DNA of 64,000 nucleotides from Seiridium cupressi. Lineage: Eukaryota > Ascomycota > Sordariomycetes > Amphisphaeriales > Sporocadaceae. The notes under the pieces were generated by a model that had not been told where the DNA came from, did no database searches, and was given only the letters and a program-made list of their open reading frames with translations. Positions 21,169 to 35,125 of the stretch are shown piece by piece. Position 1 is the stretch's first letter, and every line of letters starts with the position of its first letter. The stretch spans positions 1 through 64,000 of the forward strand of contig JARVKI010000092.1 in NCBI GenBank assembly GCA_036674765.1. Reading direction: 5' to 3'. A program made the translations under genes and the position numbers.

Positions 21169-22011
21169 GGTACTGGGATTGTTGTCGCGTGCTTAGGTTG
21201 AGCTGATGGGCTTGGGCTGGGGTAGTTCGCAACTCCGACAAGTGGATAGATCGCGGCTCGATATATGGCGAAAGATGGCTGAGCAGGTATGAAATGGTTT
21301 GCTCGAGTAGAATACCAGGCTGGCGGTAATACGGAAGCTGGCAACTTGGCCTTTGTCGAAGCAGTCGGAGCTGTGGTGGGGCTATGACGATGCTGACAGG
21401 GGATTGACAAGCGATGCAGAATGGAAAGGACAGTTCCTTAGCAGCTTGACTGTGTTGAAGAAGGATCAACAGGGGAGAAACTGCAGAGCTGGGGATCCGT
21501 TGGGTGATTGCTTAAAAAGAAAAGTATCGTTTCGCGGTACAGGTACCTTAGTTGCCTTGTCTGGTCTCGAATGCGGTGAACTCTGGCGTTGCTCTGATCC
21601 ACCCCTCGTTGTCACTAAATGTAACGCGCCAGTCCAATTAAGCTCAGAGGACAACATCCCACGACGTTAGCTCAGCCGTTGCAGCCGCCTGGGCAACCTC
21701 AAGCTGCACCTCACTGGGTTGGTTAGTCGACGCCTAGATTACCCGATTGGACTTTCTCATTTTCACATGTTTTCTCATACTATGCGATACGGATTCTCCG
21801 AATTGTCAGTAGCGGAAGCTGGTGTCCTGAATGAACCGTGAATGAAGTCATATCCCTGAGCTGGGTAGGTCCTTCTGCACAGCTGCGCCTGCTTCATAGG
21901 TAGACTTGACTGAGTTCCACCGCCTACTAATGCGATGGCAACCATCCACGATCATATCATAGAGGACACTATTTCCACGAATTGAATTTGGCAATATTCA
22001 TTCAGTCCAGC
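21169..22011. promoter_or_regulatory. Divergent intergenic region (OXR1 / unknown gene)
   Basis: 843 bp between two start codons that point away from each other, so it must hold both promoters. I see no unambiguous binding-site cluster. Confidence 0.5.
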
Positions 22012-23272
22012 ATGAGTCGAGCAAGGCGTCAGTTCAATCCGGACACCGGACAAGTCTTCCACGAGCAGCAAGTGCCAGCTGCTTTACTCAAGCGAACAAT
22101 CGCCCATGAAAAGTGGCATCGATATCAGACACCGCCCCTTTCTTTTTTGGAACCCCCTACTCGTCGTCGTGGCCGTAGCAAGTCTCTCAAGGCCATGAGC
22201 CTGAGAATCTGCCTTGAAAATATAGGATACATGGAGGAAGAGACATTCCAGAATGTGCCAACACACCTGCTCTGGGAATTATGGGACCATCTCGGCCCCG
22301 ACCAAGAGTAATCTGCCATCAATCTTGCCAAGAAGCTATTATTCTAATATGAGCCCTAGATTTCTCTCATTCCAAAATTGGAAAGCATTTAGCAAGTTTC
22401 TATCCAAGGACAGAGAGCCGGGGAAACTAATGCCTCTGAGGCTCTGGACATACAGCCAGAGTATCATTGAGCCACGCGTGCCTCTAGCGACTTACATTTC
22501 TCCAATTTCCTCCCCGAAGCTAGAATTCATCGCACACCTTACCATTACTGGCGCCGTTTCCTTCGCCGCCAGCGAGCTCTTCGTGCTGCCAGGCCTGAAA
22601 AACCTAGGCGTCCTCGAAATTCTTCAGCCGTGCGACAGCCAAGATGCAGCCACGTTCCCACGGATCACTGATAGCATTGTTCGCGAGTGGTCAACACAGG
22701 AGCTGGGCAGAGATGCCGCCTTCCCGTGTCTACGACTTCTGCGGATCTGGGGCGAAGACTTTACAACCTACCGCTCACTTGCATACGTGACCAAGTTTCC
22801 GGTACTGGGTGTTTACGACGTCGCCGGCGGTCGTAAGGAAGACTGGAGAATCGCAGACATACAGCACGAAGCATGGAATCCAGAGTTTGGATCATATGAA
22901 CAGGTGGGTTTTGGTTTGTTTTTCCAGACCTGTGGGGGTTCTATGGATCAGAACGGACAGGAAGTCGCGGCTACTCCTGCCATCCAGGATATGGTGCCCA
23001 CGGGTGAAACAGGCGCTCTACCGTCACGGCCATTTGCCTCGATTACACTGGGTCACCGCGACCCTGCACCCAGGCCCTCAGCCAGACGATCTAAGAACAA
23101 CACACACTGGACTTTTCGGAGATCCCAGCCACGACATCAGGAGCAACGTCAGCCTACATGGGTAGTACCAGTTGTGTCTCGGAAACGCAAATCGGAAGAT
23201 GCTAAACCCCATCCTCCCAAGGGCCGGAAATTACAAGGCGTAGATGCTCTGCTATCACAGTTTACTAGATAA
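22012..23272 (+). CDS. Conserved fungal protein of unknown function (404 aa)
   Basis: The start is ATG 22012 (MSRARRQFNPDTGQVFHEQQ). Exon 1 (22012-22307) ends in HLLWELWDHLGPD, and exon 2 (22354-23272) resumes at PRFLSFQNWKAFSKFLSK. Removing a 46-nt segment (22308-22353, GT..AG with CTAAT) restores one frame; otherwise the gene has a stop and a frameshift here. The layout recalls a family of uncharacterised fungal proteins with an F-box-like start (THLLWELW), a leucine-rich middle (LTITGAVSF, LKNLGVLEIL, CLRLLRIWGEDFTTYRSL) and a basic tail (SRKRKSEDAKPHPPKGRKLQ) that may be a nuclear signal. Role unknown. Confidence 0.7.
22308..22353 (+). other. Unusually short (46-nt) predicted intron
   Basis: Bounded by GTAATC and AG with a CTAAT branch-like site only 6 nt before the AG. 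Its removal joins the two frames of the gene at 22012 exactly, in a place where family members are continuous. Alternatively the locus carries a frameshift. Confidence 0.5.
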
Positions 23273-23805
23273 CGATTCCAGGTTATCCAATCATATTCAC
23301 GTAAATAGCCTTAGGTATCTCGTAATAACCTAAATTGTCTCATGTAACAAACTTATCATCTAACTTTTCTATTTCTAGAAGAAAAGTAATGATATAAAGA
23401 GAAAATTGAAAAGTTAAAATCAGCATGTCCAGCAAATATCTAGACGACTGGATCGTAATTGGAACATACCTGCCCGGGCGGTTGCAAAAACCGAGTTGGA
23501 ACAAGCCAATTCAACTTCCTTTTGGGAGTCCGGAGTTTTGGTTTGCTCGTTCTTCCACTTTATGACTCAACATATATGAATCACGAGTTTCAGACCGGAG
23601 TTTGGATTTGACTATATATGAATATTGATCAACAGCGATGAGGTGTGTGTGAGAAAACCCCGCCCAAAATCCAGATATTCCTACATTTCGATTACTACAA
23701 ACCGCCCCTTCCCCTTGATGCTGAACCTCAGGCTCACGAGCCTCTCACATTTGTCGATGCCAGATTACCTTGAACCCACTGCTACCTGGCTTGTGCGGGA
23801 AACAT
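23273..23805. other. Intergenic, nothing recognised
   Basis: 3' flank of the unknown gene; AT-leaning, without a supported gene. Confidence 0.4.
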
Positions 23806-23809
23806 CATG

Positions 23810-24285
23810 AACTTTCACTGCAAATTTCACCCCTACGAGGGACCTGAAAACAGATTATATGCCTACATGCCATCCACCAAGAGCAACATAGGATGCTTGT
23901 GGCAAACAACTGCAAGACGGGAAGAGAGTTACACTGTAATGCTAACGCACACCAAGGCCCTAAGAGCAAGTGACACAGACCCGAGCATTCGGCCCATTAA
24001 AACGCCCCGGTTTGGTGAGGCGTAAGTTGAAGGAATTTTCACTGCCATTTTAGCCTACACGAAGGCCCTAATGGTAAGTGACACAGACGTCAGAGCTTGC
24101 CGTGTTAGACCGACACGTTCTTGTGTTCTCCAATCAAAACTGTAATACGGAGAAGTTCGTGTGTAAACTGCGTCACGAGAAGGTTGAAGTTGGTTACACG
24201 CGCGTGGATCATTGGCCGATAGGCCAAATCGCCCAGGAACATGCTGAATTCACTGCAATTTTGGCCTACACAGAAGGCCCGCTTG
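23810..24285 (+). repeat. Degenerate direct repeats, four copies
   Basis: A motif of the form TTTCACTGCAATTTTGGCC..CACGAAGGCCCTAA recurs near 23810-23850, 23928-23980, 24034-24088 and 24246-24285, at steps of about 119, 108 and 210 bp. The second and third copies also share a downstream AGTGACACAGAC. In one frame the copies read ESYTVMLTHTKALRASDTD, IFTAILAYTKALMVSDTD and EFTAILAYTEGP, so this may be a decayed coding repeat. No complete gene can be assembled. Confidence 0.55.
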
Positions 24286-24299
24286 TGTTACCTTGGTAG

Positions 24300-24895
24300 C
24301 GGTGAGGAAGAGGACTGTAGAGCGTCATTTAGAGCGGTTTCCACTGGTTTACGTCTAGCTGACTCATTGAACGATACTGACTCCACGAGATCGTTAGAGA
24401 TGTAAATCACATCTTCATTCATGTAGCTTACTCTAGAGAAGAGACATCCTATCCATTTCCTCGTGGACATTCATGTAGAGAAACACCTAGATGTGTCTGG
24501 AAATAAAGGAGAAGAAACCATATCCATCCCTCTCAAAAAAGAGCCGGGGTATCACTGACCAAAGATTCCTAGGCTGTCTCCTCTTTCCACAGGCCACAGA
24601 CTCTTGACATGTCCCCAAGACACTTATGTTTTCATATTTACCCATTCCTCGCACAGGTCAAATGCTGGTGCTTGACCTTGTTGAGTCTCCTGCTTCAGCT
24701 GCATAGCTGCACTACACATCTTTTGCATGCTCGCTCGCTATGCCAAATCCAAAGTCGTCGTCCTGCTAATGTGGACCATCCTGGACCGTTGTGCAAATCG
24801 TGATCTCGTCAGGACTCAAAAAAAGTAGGCTCGAGGCGTGTCGGCCTGCTAGTACTGTCGAGCACCACGAAGCCGTTTCCGAGTCTATGGATGCT
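24300..24895. other. Intergenic, 3' side of the MAP kinase gene
   Basis: No gene is supported. It should include the 3' untranslated region of the minus-strand kinase gene. Confidence 0.4.
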
Positions 24896-26122
<1,227 letters not shown>

Positions 26123-29100
26123 GTTGGTCTATCTATATGCGAGAAAGAGATATACAACCAAAGAAAATCGAGATTAATGTGTGGGACGAAGGGGATGAGC
26201 CCAGATGAAATCTAGACAAATTCACCCGGTTCGTCGGAAACGGGTGGTCCGAGATTGATGTGTGGACTTGAGTATATAGAAATACGTCTCGTAGTGATGG
26301 TGGACAATTTGTATGCAAGTTTGCTCGCCAAGTCACACGACAGTTCCGCTAAGTTCAGTGGTGTCGTAGACAAACGGTGGAACTCGGAGGTGAAGATACG
26401 TCAATTCTCCGCTCGGGCCTGCCCAAAGTTGCAAGGGGTTTCGCAAGTTCCGGATTTGACTTGATTCTTCGTCGTCGGAGGCTGTCTTCTTTGACTGAAC
26501 GGCTGACAATGGTCAGACGAGTCGCGTGTTTTCTTTGTGGGAATCGCCGCACAGATTTGCTGCTGAAGTGGTTGATTGCTTGGGCTGAATTGGGGGAACA
26601 ATCTTAAAGTTAGCAGTGACTTCTGAAGGTACGGGCGAACAAAGACAGCCGAGGAATAGTGAGTGAAGTGAATATGACAGATAAGCGATTGGGGGATGTT
26701 GCAGATTCGGGAACCGATCAACTGGTACTCGGCGCTTGCCTCAGATGTCTAACAGCAACCGGGCGGCTTCTGTGACTTCGGATACCCGATAGACGTCTGT
26801 GCAGTTGGCGACGCAATGTTGCAGGCCGAGTCCGCTTTGATTGTGAGCAGTCCCGAGGCACCTGAAGCTTGTTTGTTTGGGCTGTCTGAGAGTTGGCCGG
26901 GGTCGATCGAAAACGACTTTGGACGTCTTCCAGAAAACCCAGTCGCAGATCAGTTCATCCGTCCAGGTCCGCTTAATCGTCAAAGCTGCCGGTGTTGGGC
27001 TGGTCACGCGAAAGAGCTCTACCAAGCTGCATGGGGTTCGAGTTGCGACGAAAGTTCAGACGCCTTCGTCCGGCGATTCTTCCACGCCGCGAGGAACATC
27101 AAGGACACGCGGCCAGGCAGATGGCTGATACGACACGCAGAGGACAGATAGGGCCTCGCCTGGATGTGCAAGTGATGTGCTGCTGCTGTATGATCTCCGT
27201 GAGGGGTAGTAGGAAATTGCTTGGTGCTCACCTTGGTTCGTGACCGGCTCGTTGAGTGATTGCCCCGCAGTAGGTTGCAGCAATGCAAGATGTCAAGTGG
27301 CGGACTGAGATTGCGCAGAGGGCGGGCGTGCGGCCGGATGCGAATATCCAAAGCGCAATCGTGTAGAGCGGAACAATCAGAGGACAGAGCGGACAATGGT
27401 GTCGCGAGGAGAACAATGGATGCGCGGAAACACAGGAGCGTGGTCCTGGGTTGTCGTGTGAATGGAGACTGAGTTGAATGCGGGACGGGAGTTGGCTGAG
27501 GGGTGGATATTGAGGGGCAACAGGCACAGCTCAGGACCAGAGGACAAGGAGCATGGAGCGTCGCAGTACGAAAATGCTAGCTCGAGAACCGAGCAACGGT
27601 TCCAGACCAATGGTAAGCGCAGCCGGATGAGCGTAGCGATAGATTAATTGGGGCCCCAAGACCCCTGGAACCGCTGCACGAGAGCTACCTACGAAAAAGT
27701 CACCTGGTGATCAGAGATGGGATGTGTGCCTGATGCGCGGGCGACTGCTGCTGGAATGTGATGCATTTCTTCGGCCGACGGAGGTGGCATTTGTTCATAA
27801 ACCTCGTGGCTTGCTCCTGGTATTTGGACTCGCTATAATCTAGCTTATCGCTTATAAGCTTTCCCCAACCTTAACTTGCTGCAACTGCCATTATGCAGAC
27901 ATCATTGGATCTCAAGTAGACAGTGGCCCAGGATGCACAGCGCTTCACAATGGGCATTATGCACAAGAAACACCCCCAATGGCCACCAGCCAGAGGTGAG
28001 ACGAGCATTGGAAACCAACTCTCTCTGGCCGTGGAGATGGTAGCAGCGGCAGCGGAGACACCCGCGAGCGGACGGGGAGTTTACAGTCCTGGCAACCTTG
28101 AACCTGAAAAGTTCGGGATAAAGATGAGACAAGGGTTGTTCGAGTATCAAAATTAAGGCTATTCAGGTGGGTTCGGGAGGGGCTGGACTTCTCCATTTCT
28201 TTTTGCCATTGACAGCCGGCCTACATACATAGGCGTGCTGTGTCTGTATGCAGTCAAGAGGCTTGCACCCTGCGACTCATCCACGTGGTTCTAACGTCGG
28301 AATCAATTCAGGCTTCCAACATTCTCGAGCGAAGCGCCAGCCCGAGCGGGCTCATCGCTCATCAGGGTGGCCGATGTGATACACCGGATGCCCACCCTAG
28401 GATCAGTGTGAGGTCGGGCTTTGGCGGGGTACGCAGAAATCCAAGGGACCCCCCTATCGATCAGTCAACGCTTGTACCTCCCGCTAGCAGGGGGTTGTTC
28501 AGATCTGTATTCACGTTTTAAAGTTTGTGCACAAGTAATTCGACTTGCCATTCTCTCTCAGACTCCCAAACTCGCGGCGCCATGTATCAGGTCGCTCGGC
28601 TGCCAGCTTCGGGCCAGTCAGTGTCATCATCCTCAACTTTGCAGTCCGCATCCGGTCTGTCCTAACCTAGGTAGTGAGAACGATCTGTGTGCGACAACGA
28701 CTCTGCTTCATCAACCGCCATCACACACCACCATCCTTCAAGCAATTGGAGACCCAAGCACGCTTCCAGTCCCAATTAGCGCCTCGGGTAAGCGCTCAAT
28801 GCTCCAGTGGGCGCGTGTGTTTCACGCTTCTTGTTTCATGACTGGCCAAGGGCCTGGTGTGATGAACGACGCTAGACCCTGGCATACATGAATCCTGCGA
28901 CCAATGTGCTTGCTCCATTAGCCTGTCAACACGATAGTGCATTTATACATGCATACAACTATGCTTCGGGTCTGACATGGAATATGACCCGTTCGCAGGT
29001 GTATGTACCACATCTGAATTCTGAAGGGCTGTCGAAAGGTTGTTGCCCGTTTCTATCTATAGCATATGCCATAAACAGGCACGTCCATTAACGCTCTGCC

Positions 29101-29709
29101 CATGCTACTCCAGAGTGAGGATTTGAGTGTGATTCGTACCGTTTAATGTGAGTTACGAATCACAGCAAAAGCTTGTCTTTGTGGCGTCCAATATCCGAAT
29201 TATCGGAACAGACCATTTCAGCTAGGCCTATGGTACCATGAGCATGGACTACCATGAATGGTGTCCATAGACTCAATGCGAGCCACGACCTGTTCATGCC
29301 TACTAAGACTACTAGGTACAACCCTGAGTTTCGCATGGGATCCAGTATTTGGAATGGGAGCCCTCCGATAAACTTCTAGCCTCCAAATGACTCGCTTCGA
29401 TTTCGTGGGGGGGAATGGACGCCTTACTGGTTCACATATGCATGCACCGTTGTTCTGCCCCAGCTTCGGGGCGCAAACCCACGTCGTGCGTCGAGTGGGC
29501 CCATGCAAGAGGAGAGTGAGTGTTGGAGATGCTGTCTTAATTTGTCTCGTTTCATATTGTCTCTCTGGCCTAGAACTAATCTGCTCTATAACTGCCGTCT
29601 AAAACAACTATACAGCTCACATCACGCCTTGGTAGATATCATTATTGCACCACCTAGTTGACATCTTGTCAGAACCATCATCTCTTACTCAAACTCACGG
29701 GACACTTCA
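26123..29709. other. Long intergenic region upstream of the MAP kinase gene
   Basis: About 3.6 kb without a supported gene between two minus-strand genes. Near 26380-27660 there are many short overlapping frames on all strands, typical of GC-balanced non-coding DNA. The region must hold the MAP kinase promoter and the SEC24 3' end. Its length is unusual beside the tight spacing elsewhere at 46-56 kb. No tRNA, repeat or non-coding RNA signature was found. Confidence 0.5.
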
Positions 29710-32624
29710 TCAGCTGCTCACCTTTTCTCTCAAGCTGCCCATCCATTGACCAAAGCTCATGCCTTGATCCGCCCGGTCCTCCACCAGCAATGTCTGAGCC
29801 CAGAGCTTCAAGCTCGGTTCTCCATCTTCCCGCACAATGTACAAGTGTGGCACGATAATACTTCCCACACCGCGAGACAAGTGGTCTCGGCTCTTCTGAA
29901 TCACAGCACGTACCCGCTCGTTGAAGTCGTTGTCTAGCTCGGCGATAGATCCCTTCCCGACTCTCAACTGTGTCCTGTCTGCGACCCCAAAGACATCTTG
30001 AAGGAGTTGGGGAACAGCATCTCTGCCAATCCAGAGGAACTGTGTTTGTCCATCATCTATCAAATACAGACCGTAACTAACGAACCTTTCTGACGAGAGG
30101 TTTAGAGGAGGCGGAAGCACGATCTGACTAGTCTCTGGGTCCGGCACTCCTGCGTTGTCTGGCATGTCGTGTAGCGAGTAGAGCCTTGGGTAGATGTACT
30201 GCATAAGCAGCGGGAGTGGTAAGGTAGAAAGTTGGCAAAGAGCAGCAGAGCGGAGATCTGATGGGATTTGAGCTGATTTTCGGAGACCGACGTTCTTGAT
30301 CAAGCCAAGGAAGAGTACTGGGAGACCACGCAGGTTTGCAGGGAACTGCAGACCGCCGCCCATACTGCCACCCGCCAATTCTTTCTTAAATGTCTGCAGG
30401 AGTTCAATGAGTTTACTCTGTAGGGCATCACGAGCTGCGTCCAGTCCGGAGCTAAGGGCTCGCTCAACGGCCTTGTGACTGAAGTAGGTCGTGATGGCGC
30501 ACTGGTCTGCCGAGGCATAGATGTCTGCCAGGTTGGTGGTTGTGGGAATTGCGAGAGTCATGACACGAATACGCCTCTCTCCGTTGCACGTAGTATAGAG
30601 CACACCAGCTTGCAGACAGACGTAGTTCTTCTGAAGGGTCTCATCAATGGCCACCTCAACAACGTAGCACTGATCGCGAGGGAACGCGGGGAAAGCGCAG
30701 AGATCCGAACTTCGGTTGAAAAAGTTGCCATAGAAAGTGCTCATACGAAGTCCAGTAGTTGCACGCACTCGGAGAACAGCCTCCAGCCCAATTTCGGATG
30801 ACAAGAAATCGCTGAACTCGCGGGCAAACTTGATTGCGTCTTCTGGTCGCCCGGCATTCCAACCGGGGTAGAACCACGTCTGGCCACCGGTGTAACGGGG
30901 TAGGTTGCTGAGCGATGCCACATCCTGGTACTGGGAGGAAAACAGGAACATATCAATCGAAACCTGGTTCTTAGAGCATTCGACGGCGAATGACTTGTAG
31001 AAACTGTTGGCAGTCTGAAGTAAGCCGCTCTCCTTCGAGGTTCCGAGTAGCTTCTTGTCCTCTCTCATCTCTAGCTTCCCAACGCCAAGATTGGGGAGTG
31101 AAGCACTGAGAACTACGATCTTGCCACCCAGGGGAGAGATCAGCTTATGACCAGCTCTCAGCGCCGAGCCCATACAAGAGCCGTTGTTCTGGTTGTTCTG
31201 GAACATCTCAGGGAGCTTGGTGAGGAAGTTCTCGATGCTCACCCTGCTCTCGGTGAGGGGAACCAGGAGATCCTGGGGAACGGGCAGGAACGGCTCATCC
31301 AAGTCGCTGACCACGAGCATGCTGGTCTCGGCGTTCTCGTCTCCGTCCTTGGGGACTGAGAAGTAGTGGAGGCTGGAATCAACCGCGATGAAACCAATGC
31401 GAGTTCTCCGATCAGCATTAGGTATCCGATTCAAGCTGTCCAGGATGGTACGCGCGCTGGTAGCGAGCAAGCCAGTCGAGACAGCTGCGTAGCTGACATC
31501 GAAGAGGAACAAGTAGACCAAGGGCTGCGGCGGGCGCACCATATACTCCTGCGGAGCCACAAACTCGACGACGGCATGGTTAAGCTCGGGGCGATCCCAC
31601 CGGTTGACGCTCTTTTGTGCGGCGGCATCCCAATCGAAGGCTTGAGGAACATCATTCGTCAAGTTACACATGTTGCATCGCCATCTGTGGCCCTGGTCCA
31701 GGAACACAACGTAGGGGTTGATGTACGTCCTGCATCTGCGGCAACGGGCAATGACTTGATCCTGCACGACAGGAACATTGTCGTCAATATCGTGCAGCGC
31801 GGCATAGGGCTGAATGACGAGAGCAAAGGGAAGCTTCGATTTCTTCAGCAGTGAGTTCTGGGTCGGGATTGCGTTGATCGTAGATCGCATGTACTTCGGT
31901 GGGCAGTTCGCATCGGGCGACTGAGTGACACTGGACTATAAAGGAATGCCAATCAGCTTCCATTTGTTGGCCTGGCTGCAGTCAGGGGACTTACATTCGG
32001 GGGAAGAATGCACGGAGGGGGTGGCAGGTCGAGCTCGGAGACGTTGAAGGGTTGATTGAGCAGGTCAGTAGGATAGAGTTGGTTCAGGGCAACACGAGCT
32101 TGCTGGGCAGGTGATTGCTGTGCCTGTTGTCCTCCGACATTCATGCCTGCCATACCGGCGGTGATGCCGGACACGCCCTGAGGAGCGCCAGGTGCCCCAG
32201 CGCCTTGATAGTAAGCATCGGGGGCTTGGTAACCTCCCACCCCGGGTACAGCAGGAGTGCCTCCTGGCGCGCCATAGCCAGCGGGGGCAGCGGCGCCGCC
32301 ATACGCAGGAGCAGGAGATCCAGCGTATCCTCCCTGATAGTCTTGTTGGCCTGGATATCCTGCAACTCCTGGTGTTGCGCCTACGCCTGGCTGAGGAGGC
32401 AATCCACCAGGGGTCTGGCCACCCGCGGGGGCATTTCCACCAGCACCAAACTCAAAGGCCTGGGTCGCATAGCCTCGCTTCTTCTTCTTTCCTGCTGCTC
32501 CCTCGCCTGCAGGTGGTGCTCCCGGGACGGGGGGAGGCGAACCAGCGGAAGCGGGATCAGGATACGGGGGTTGCTGCTGCCCGTACTGCTGCGGCGGGAA
32601 TTGGCCGTAGCCTTGGTCAGCCAT
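29710..32624 (-). CDS. SEC24: COPII coat cargo adaptor Sec24
   Basis: Two exons (32624-31995, 31935-29710) give 951 residues. The first ~190 residues are Gly/Pro/Gln/Ala-rich and disordered, with a KKKKRGY patch. Then come [11 protein letters not shown] and the zinc finger with C275, C278, C297 and C300 (CRRC ... CNMC). The trunk follows ([20 protein letters not shown]), then the beta and helical parts, and a gelsolin-like end ([19 protein letters not shown]). Sec24 pairs with Sec23, binds cargo ER-exit signals and forms the inner COPII coat at ER exit sites. The 59-bp intron sits between the disordered N-terminus and the folded part. It is divergent from the small membrane protein gene at 33656. 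Confidence 0.96.
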
Positions 32625-33655
32625 TCTGGCGCAATTGGGTAGGTGACCAGTGTCGCCAATGCAATCAGCGTCAAAAGGGGGGATTTCGGTCGCAGCAGGT
32701 ATATGGGGGAAGAACGGTTGAGAGGGACGCCGTGGTGAAGGTCGTCGGTGAGGAGCTAGAAAGTGGGATGCTAGCTCTATTGAGAGTTGGATGTGTGGCC
32801 TCTACGGGCTCCGGGAGGCCAGAATTCTAGTGGCTGAAGAAAGACAGTCTGTTGCCTGCTTCGCTTGGACAAGTAGCAAACTATGCGGGGACCTCGAGAC
32901 AAAGTAGAATCCGGGTGCCCAATAGTTAACTTTGCAGGCTGTCCATGTTCCCAAGCTTCGATAATGCGGTTTATCGTCGAGGCAAGTTGTCCACATTCAC
33001 CGAATAGTGTGGTGGCTGCTTGGCCCAAGAGAGGGACCGCCCGGGCCACACGCAATCAATCAATTCAATCTGTCAGTCTCCTTGACGTCAAAGCTTGAGC
33101 TGGTGGCTTGCCAGCTGACCGGCACCCGTCTGGATATTGAGCACGCCGACCGGTCTCATGTGACCCAGTTCCAATCTTATCTGCCCCTCGGCTTGAGACA
33201 TTGATGCCCCTCTTTCGCTCCAGTCTGACTGCGGAGCGTTAAGATTCAGCTCCTACTGTACGTACATTGTAGTTGTTCTTAGCACAAGGAAGGCCCCGGC
33301 GACGCACTTCCGCTGCCCGTTAGCGGTGCAATGTAGCGTCGACTTGGTAGTGGGACGGTCCGCACCAGTCCCCAAAACTGCCCCAGCATAGCTCCTTTTC
33401 CCCTGAAGAGCTGGAAGCCATTTGTCGCATTTTCAACTCCCCCATGTTTCGCGCCGTACGACTGCACTGTGGTCAGTGAAACAATCACGTTTGTCTCGCA
33501 AACATTCAAACCCTGCTCCAGCAAGCCCAGAACAATTGGCTCCTTTCTGCCCTGTGTGCATCCTCGGAGGGCGATCCTGCGAAGATCTTGTTATACTTCA
33601 TTGAACAACACCACTGGCTCGAGCGAATACACCCCCATCGGCACTTATCGCAATC
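32625..33655. promoter_or_regulatory. Divergent intergenic region (SEC24 / small membrane protein)
   Basis: About 1.0 kb between divergent start codons, so it carries both promoters. No gene or repeat is supported inside it. Confidence 0.5.
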
Positions 33656-34163
33656 ATGGCCTGGGGAAAGAAGGAAGCACCGAAGCCTTCGACGCTGAGG
33701 TAAGACCCGACATGCTCGCGTTCGCCACGTTCCATGTTCTTCGGCAGCACAACAACTGCATCTATATACAGTATATATACAGTCCTCCGAATCTGCAAAG
33801 CCGCGAAGAGATCTGTGCTCCTACCCATATGATGGACATCACAGTCCATCTTTCTCCATACTTTGGTCCCAGTCAAAGCTGACCCATTTCTTTCATAGTC
33901 AGGTTGTTCCTCTCGTAATCCTCCTCATCTTCCTCGCAGGCGCCGCCTTCGTCGGATACCAGATCTGGGTCGCCGTGACGAAAGTAGAGCAGCAGGCCCG
34001 CGATAAGATGGCCAAGAAGAACGTGGTCTTCACCAAGGACGGCATGCGTGTTGGCGTTAAGCACGTCGAACAGGAAAAGTACGTCGACGCTACACAGAGC
34101 TGGGTCGTCAAGGCTTGGAATTTGAGGAATTCCATACCCGCCGCTGTGACGAAGAGGAAATAG
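33656..34163 (+). CDS. Small single-pass membrane protein, conserved in fungi, unknown role
   Basis: Exon 1 (33656-33699) and exon 2 (33899-34163) join across a 199-bp intron into 102 residues. A short basic start (MAWGKKEAPKPSTL) precedes a hydrophobic segment at about residues 17-37 (VVPLVILLIFLAGAAFVGYQ), then a polar, Lys-rich tail with KKNVVFTKDGMRVGVK and VDATQSWVVKAWNL. The layout is a signal-anchor or tail-out membrane protein. I recall similar uncharacterised small proteins across filamentous fungi, but no function is known to me. The intron is unusually long for this window, yet the frame closes exactly. Confidence 0.8.
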
Positions 34164-35125
34164 CGAATAGAGACTTTGGACGGGCAAGTACATGCCACGA
34201 CGGTTCTTTCCGATGGGATTTAGGTGCTCTGCCGCAGGACACTCCGGTAAGCTGGGTAACCGGACGGCGATTCGCCGATAAAAGTCTTTTTTTTACGCGT
34301 GCTGTACGCACCATATGTGGAAACGAGTGCTCATCCAAGAGGATTCTTGCCGGTTCTACTCAGCTGGCTGGGTAATATTAGGATGTCTCATCCAAGGACA
34401 TGGATAAATGATACCCGAGCAGTCCCATTCCACGAGAGAAATATAATATATTCAAGCTGTGTTTAAAGCAACAAGCACTATAGCCAATGGATCTGGCAAT
34501 TCTTCAGTCTGTTCACGTTTAATCTTACCATGGAGTAATCCTTTGGCATATATGCCACATACCTCGCACAAGGCAATTCACGATAAGAGCAGGAATGCAT
34601 TTGAAAGTGAAGTGATTCCGTTCTGAAGATTGAGAATAACCTAGCTAATTCCTACAACCTAAGTTTAAACACATTTGTCCCTGAAACTGACCTAGTAAAA
34701 CGGCCCAATCCCAATTTCCCAGTGGTTTTAGACGAGGCGGACACGGCCTTCGACAATAAGGAACGAAACACATCCGAGTCACCCAGCCACCCAGCCAAGT
34801 AACATCAACACCTCAGGCCTAGATATCTCGAACATCGTTAAACGCCTTGATACATCCTGATACATACACCTAGTAGTGCTACCGTGCAGTCGCGTGCCTG
34901 GTTTATTATTCATTTACTCGTAATATTTCCCCACTTTAAAGCCCCCGGTCCCGGAATACAAGAAGAAAATATTCAAATCTGCAGATAGGTTTACAGAAAA
35001 TCGACTCCATGTTGTGTAGGCCGGCGGCTCTGGTATCAACGCGAACGCCGTCCATTGGATTGGAAAGAAGAAGAAGAAATGATGGAACGAAGTCAGTGTA
35101 ATGCGTCCGAAATTATACAAATAGG
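34164..35125. other. Intergenic between convergent genes
   Basis: Lies between the 3' ends of the small membrane protein gene and the Zn2Cys6 gene. No gene or repeat is supported. Confidence 0.4.

Noticed and set aside
23810..24285. CRISPR-like spaced repeats
   Set aside because: Units are degenerate, unevenly spaced and in a eukaryotic genome; they are diverged direct repeats.
26377..27647. Cluster of overlapping frames on all strands
   Set aside because: None is longer than about 125 codons, they contradict each other, and no family motif or splice pattern supports any of them.
32115..32830. Plus-strand ORFs over the SEC24 N-terminus
   Set aside because: They mirror the Gly/Pro/Gln-rich repeat coding of SEC24 and have no own signature.
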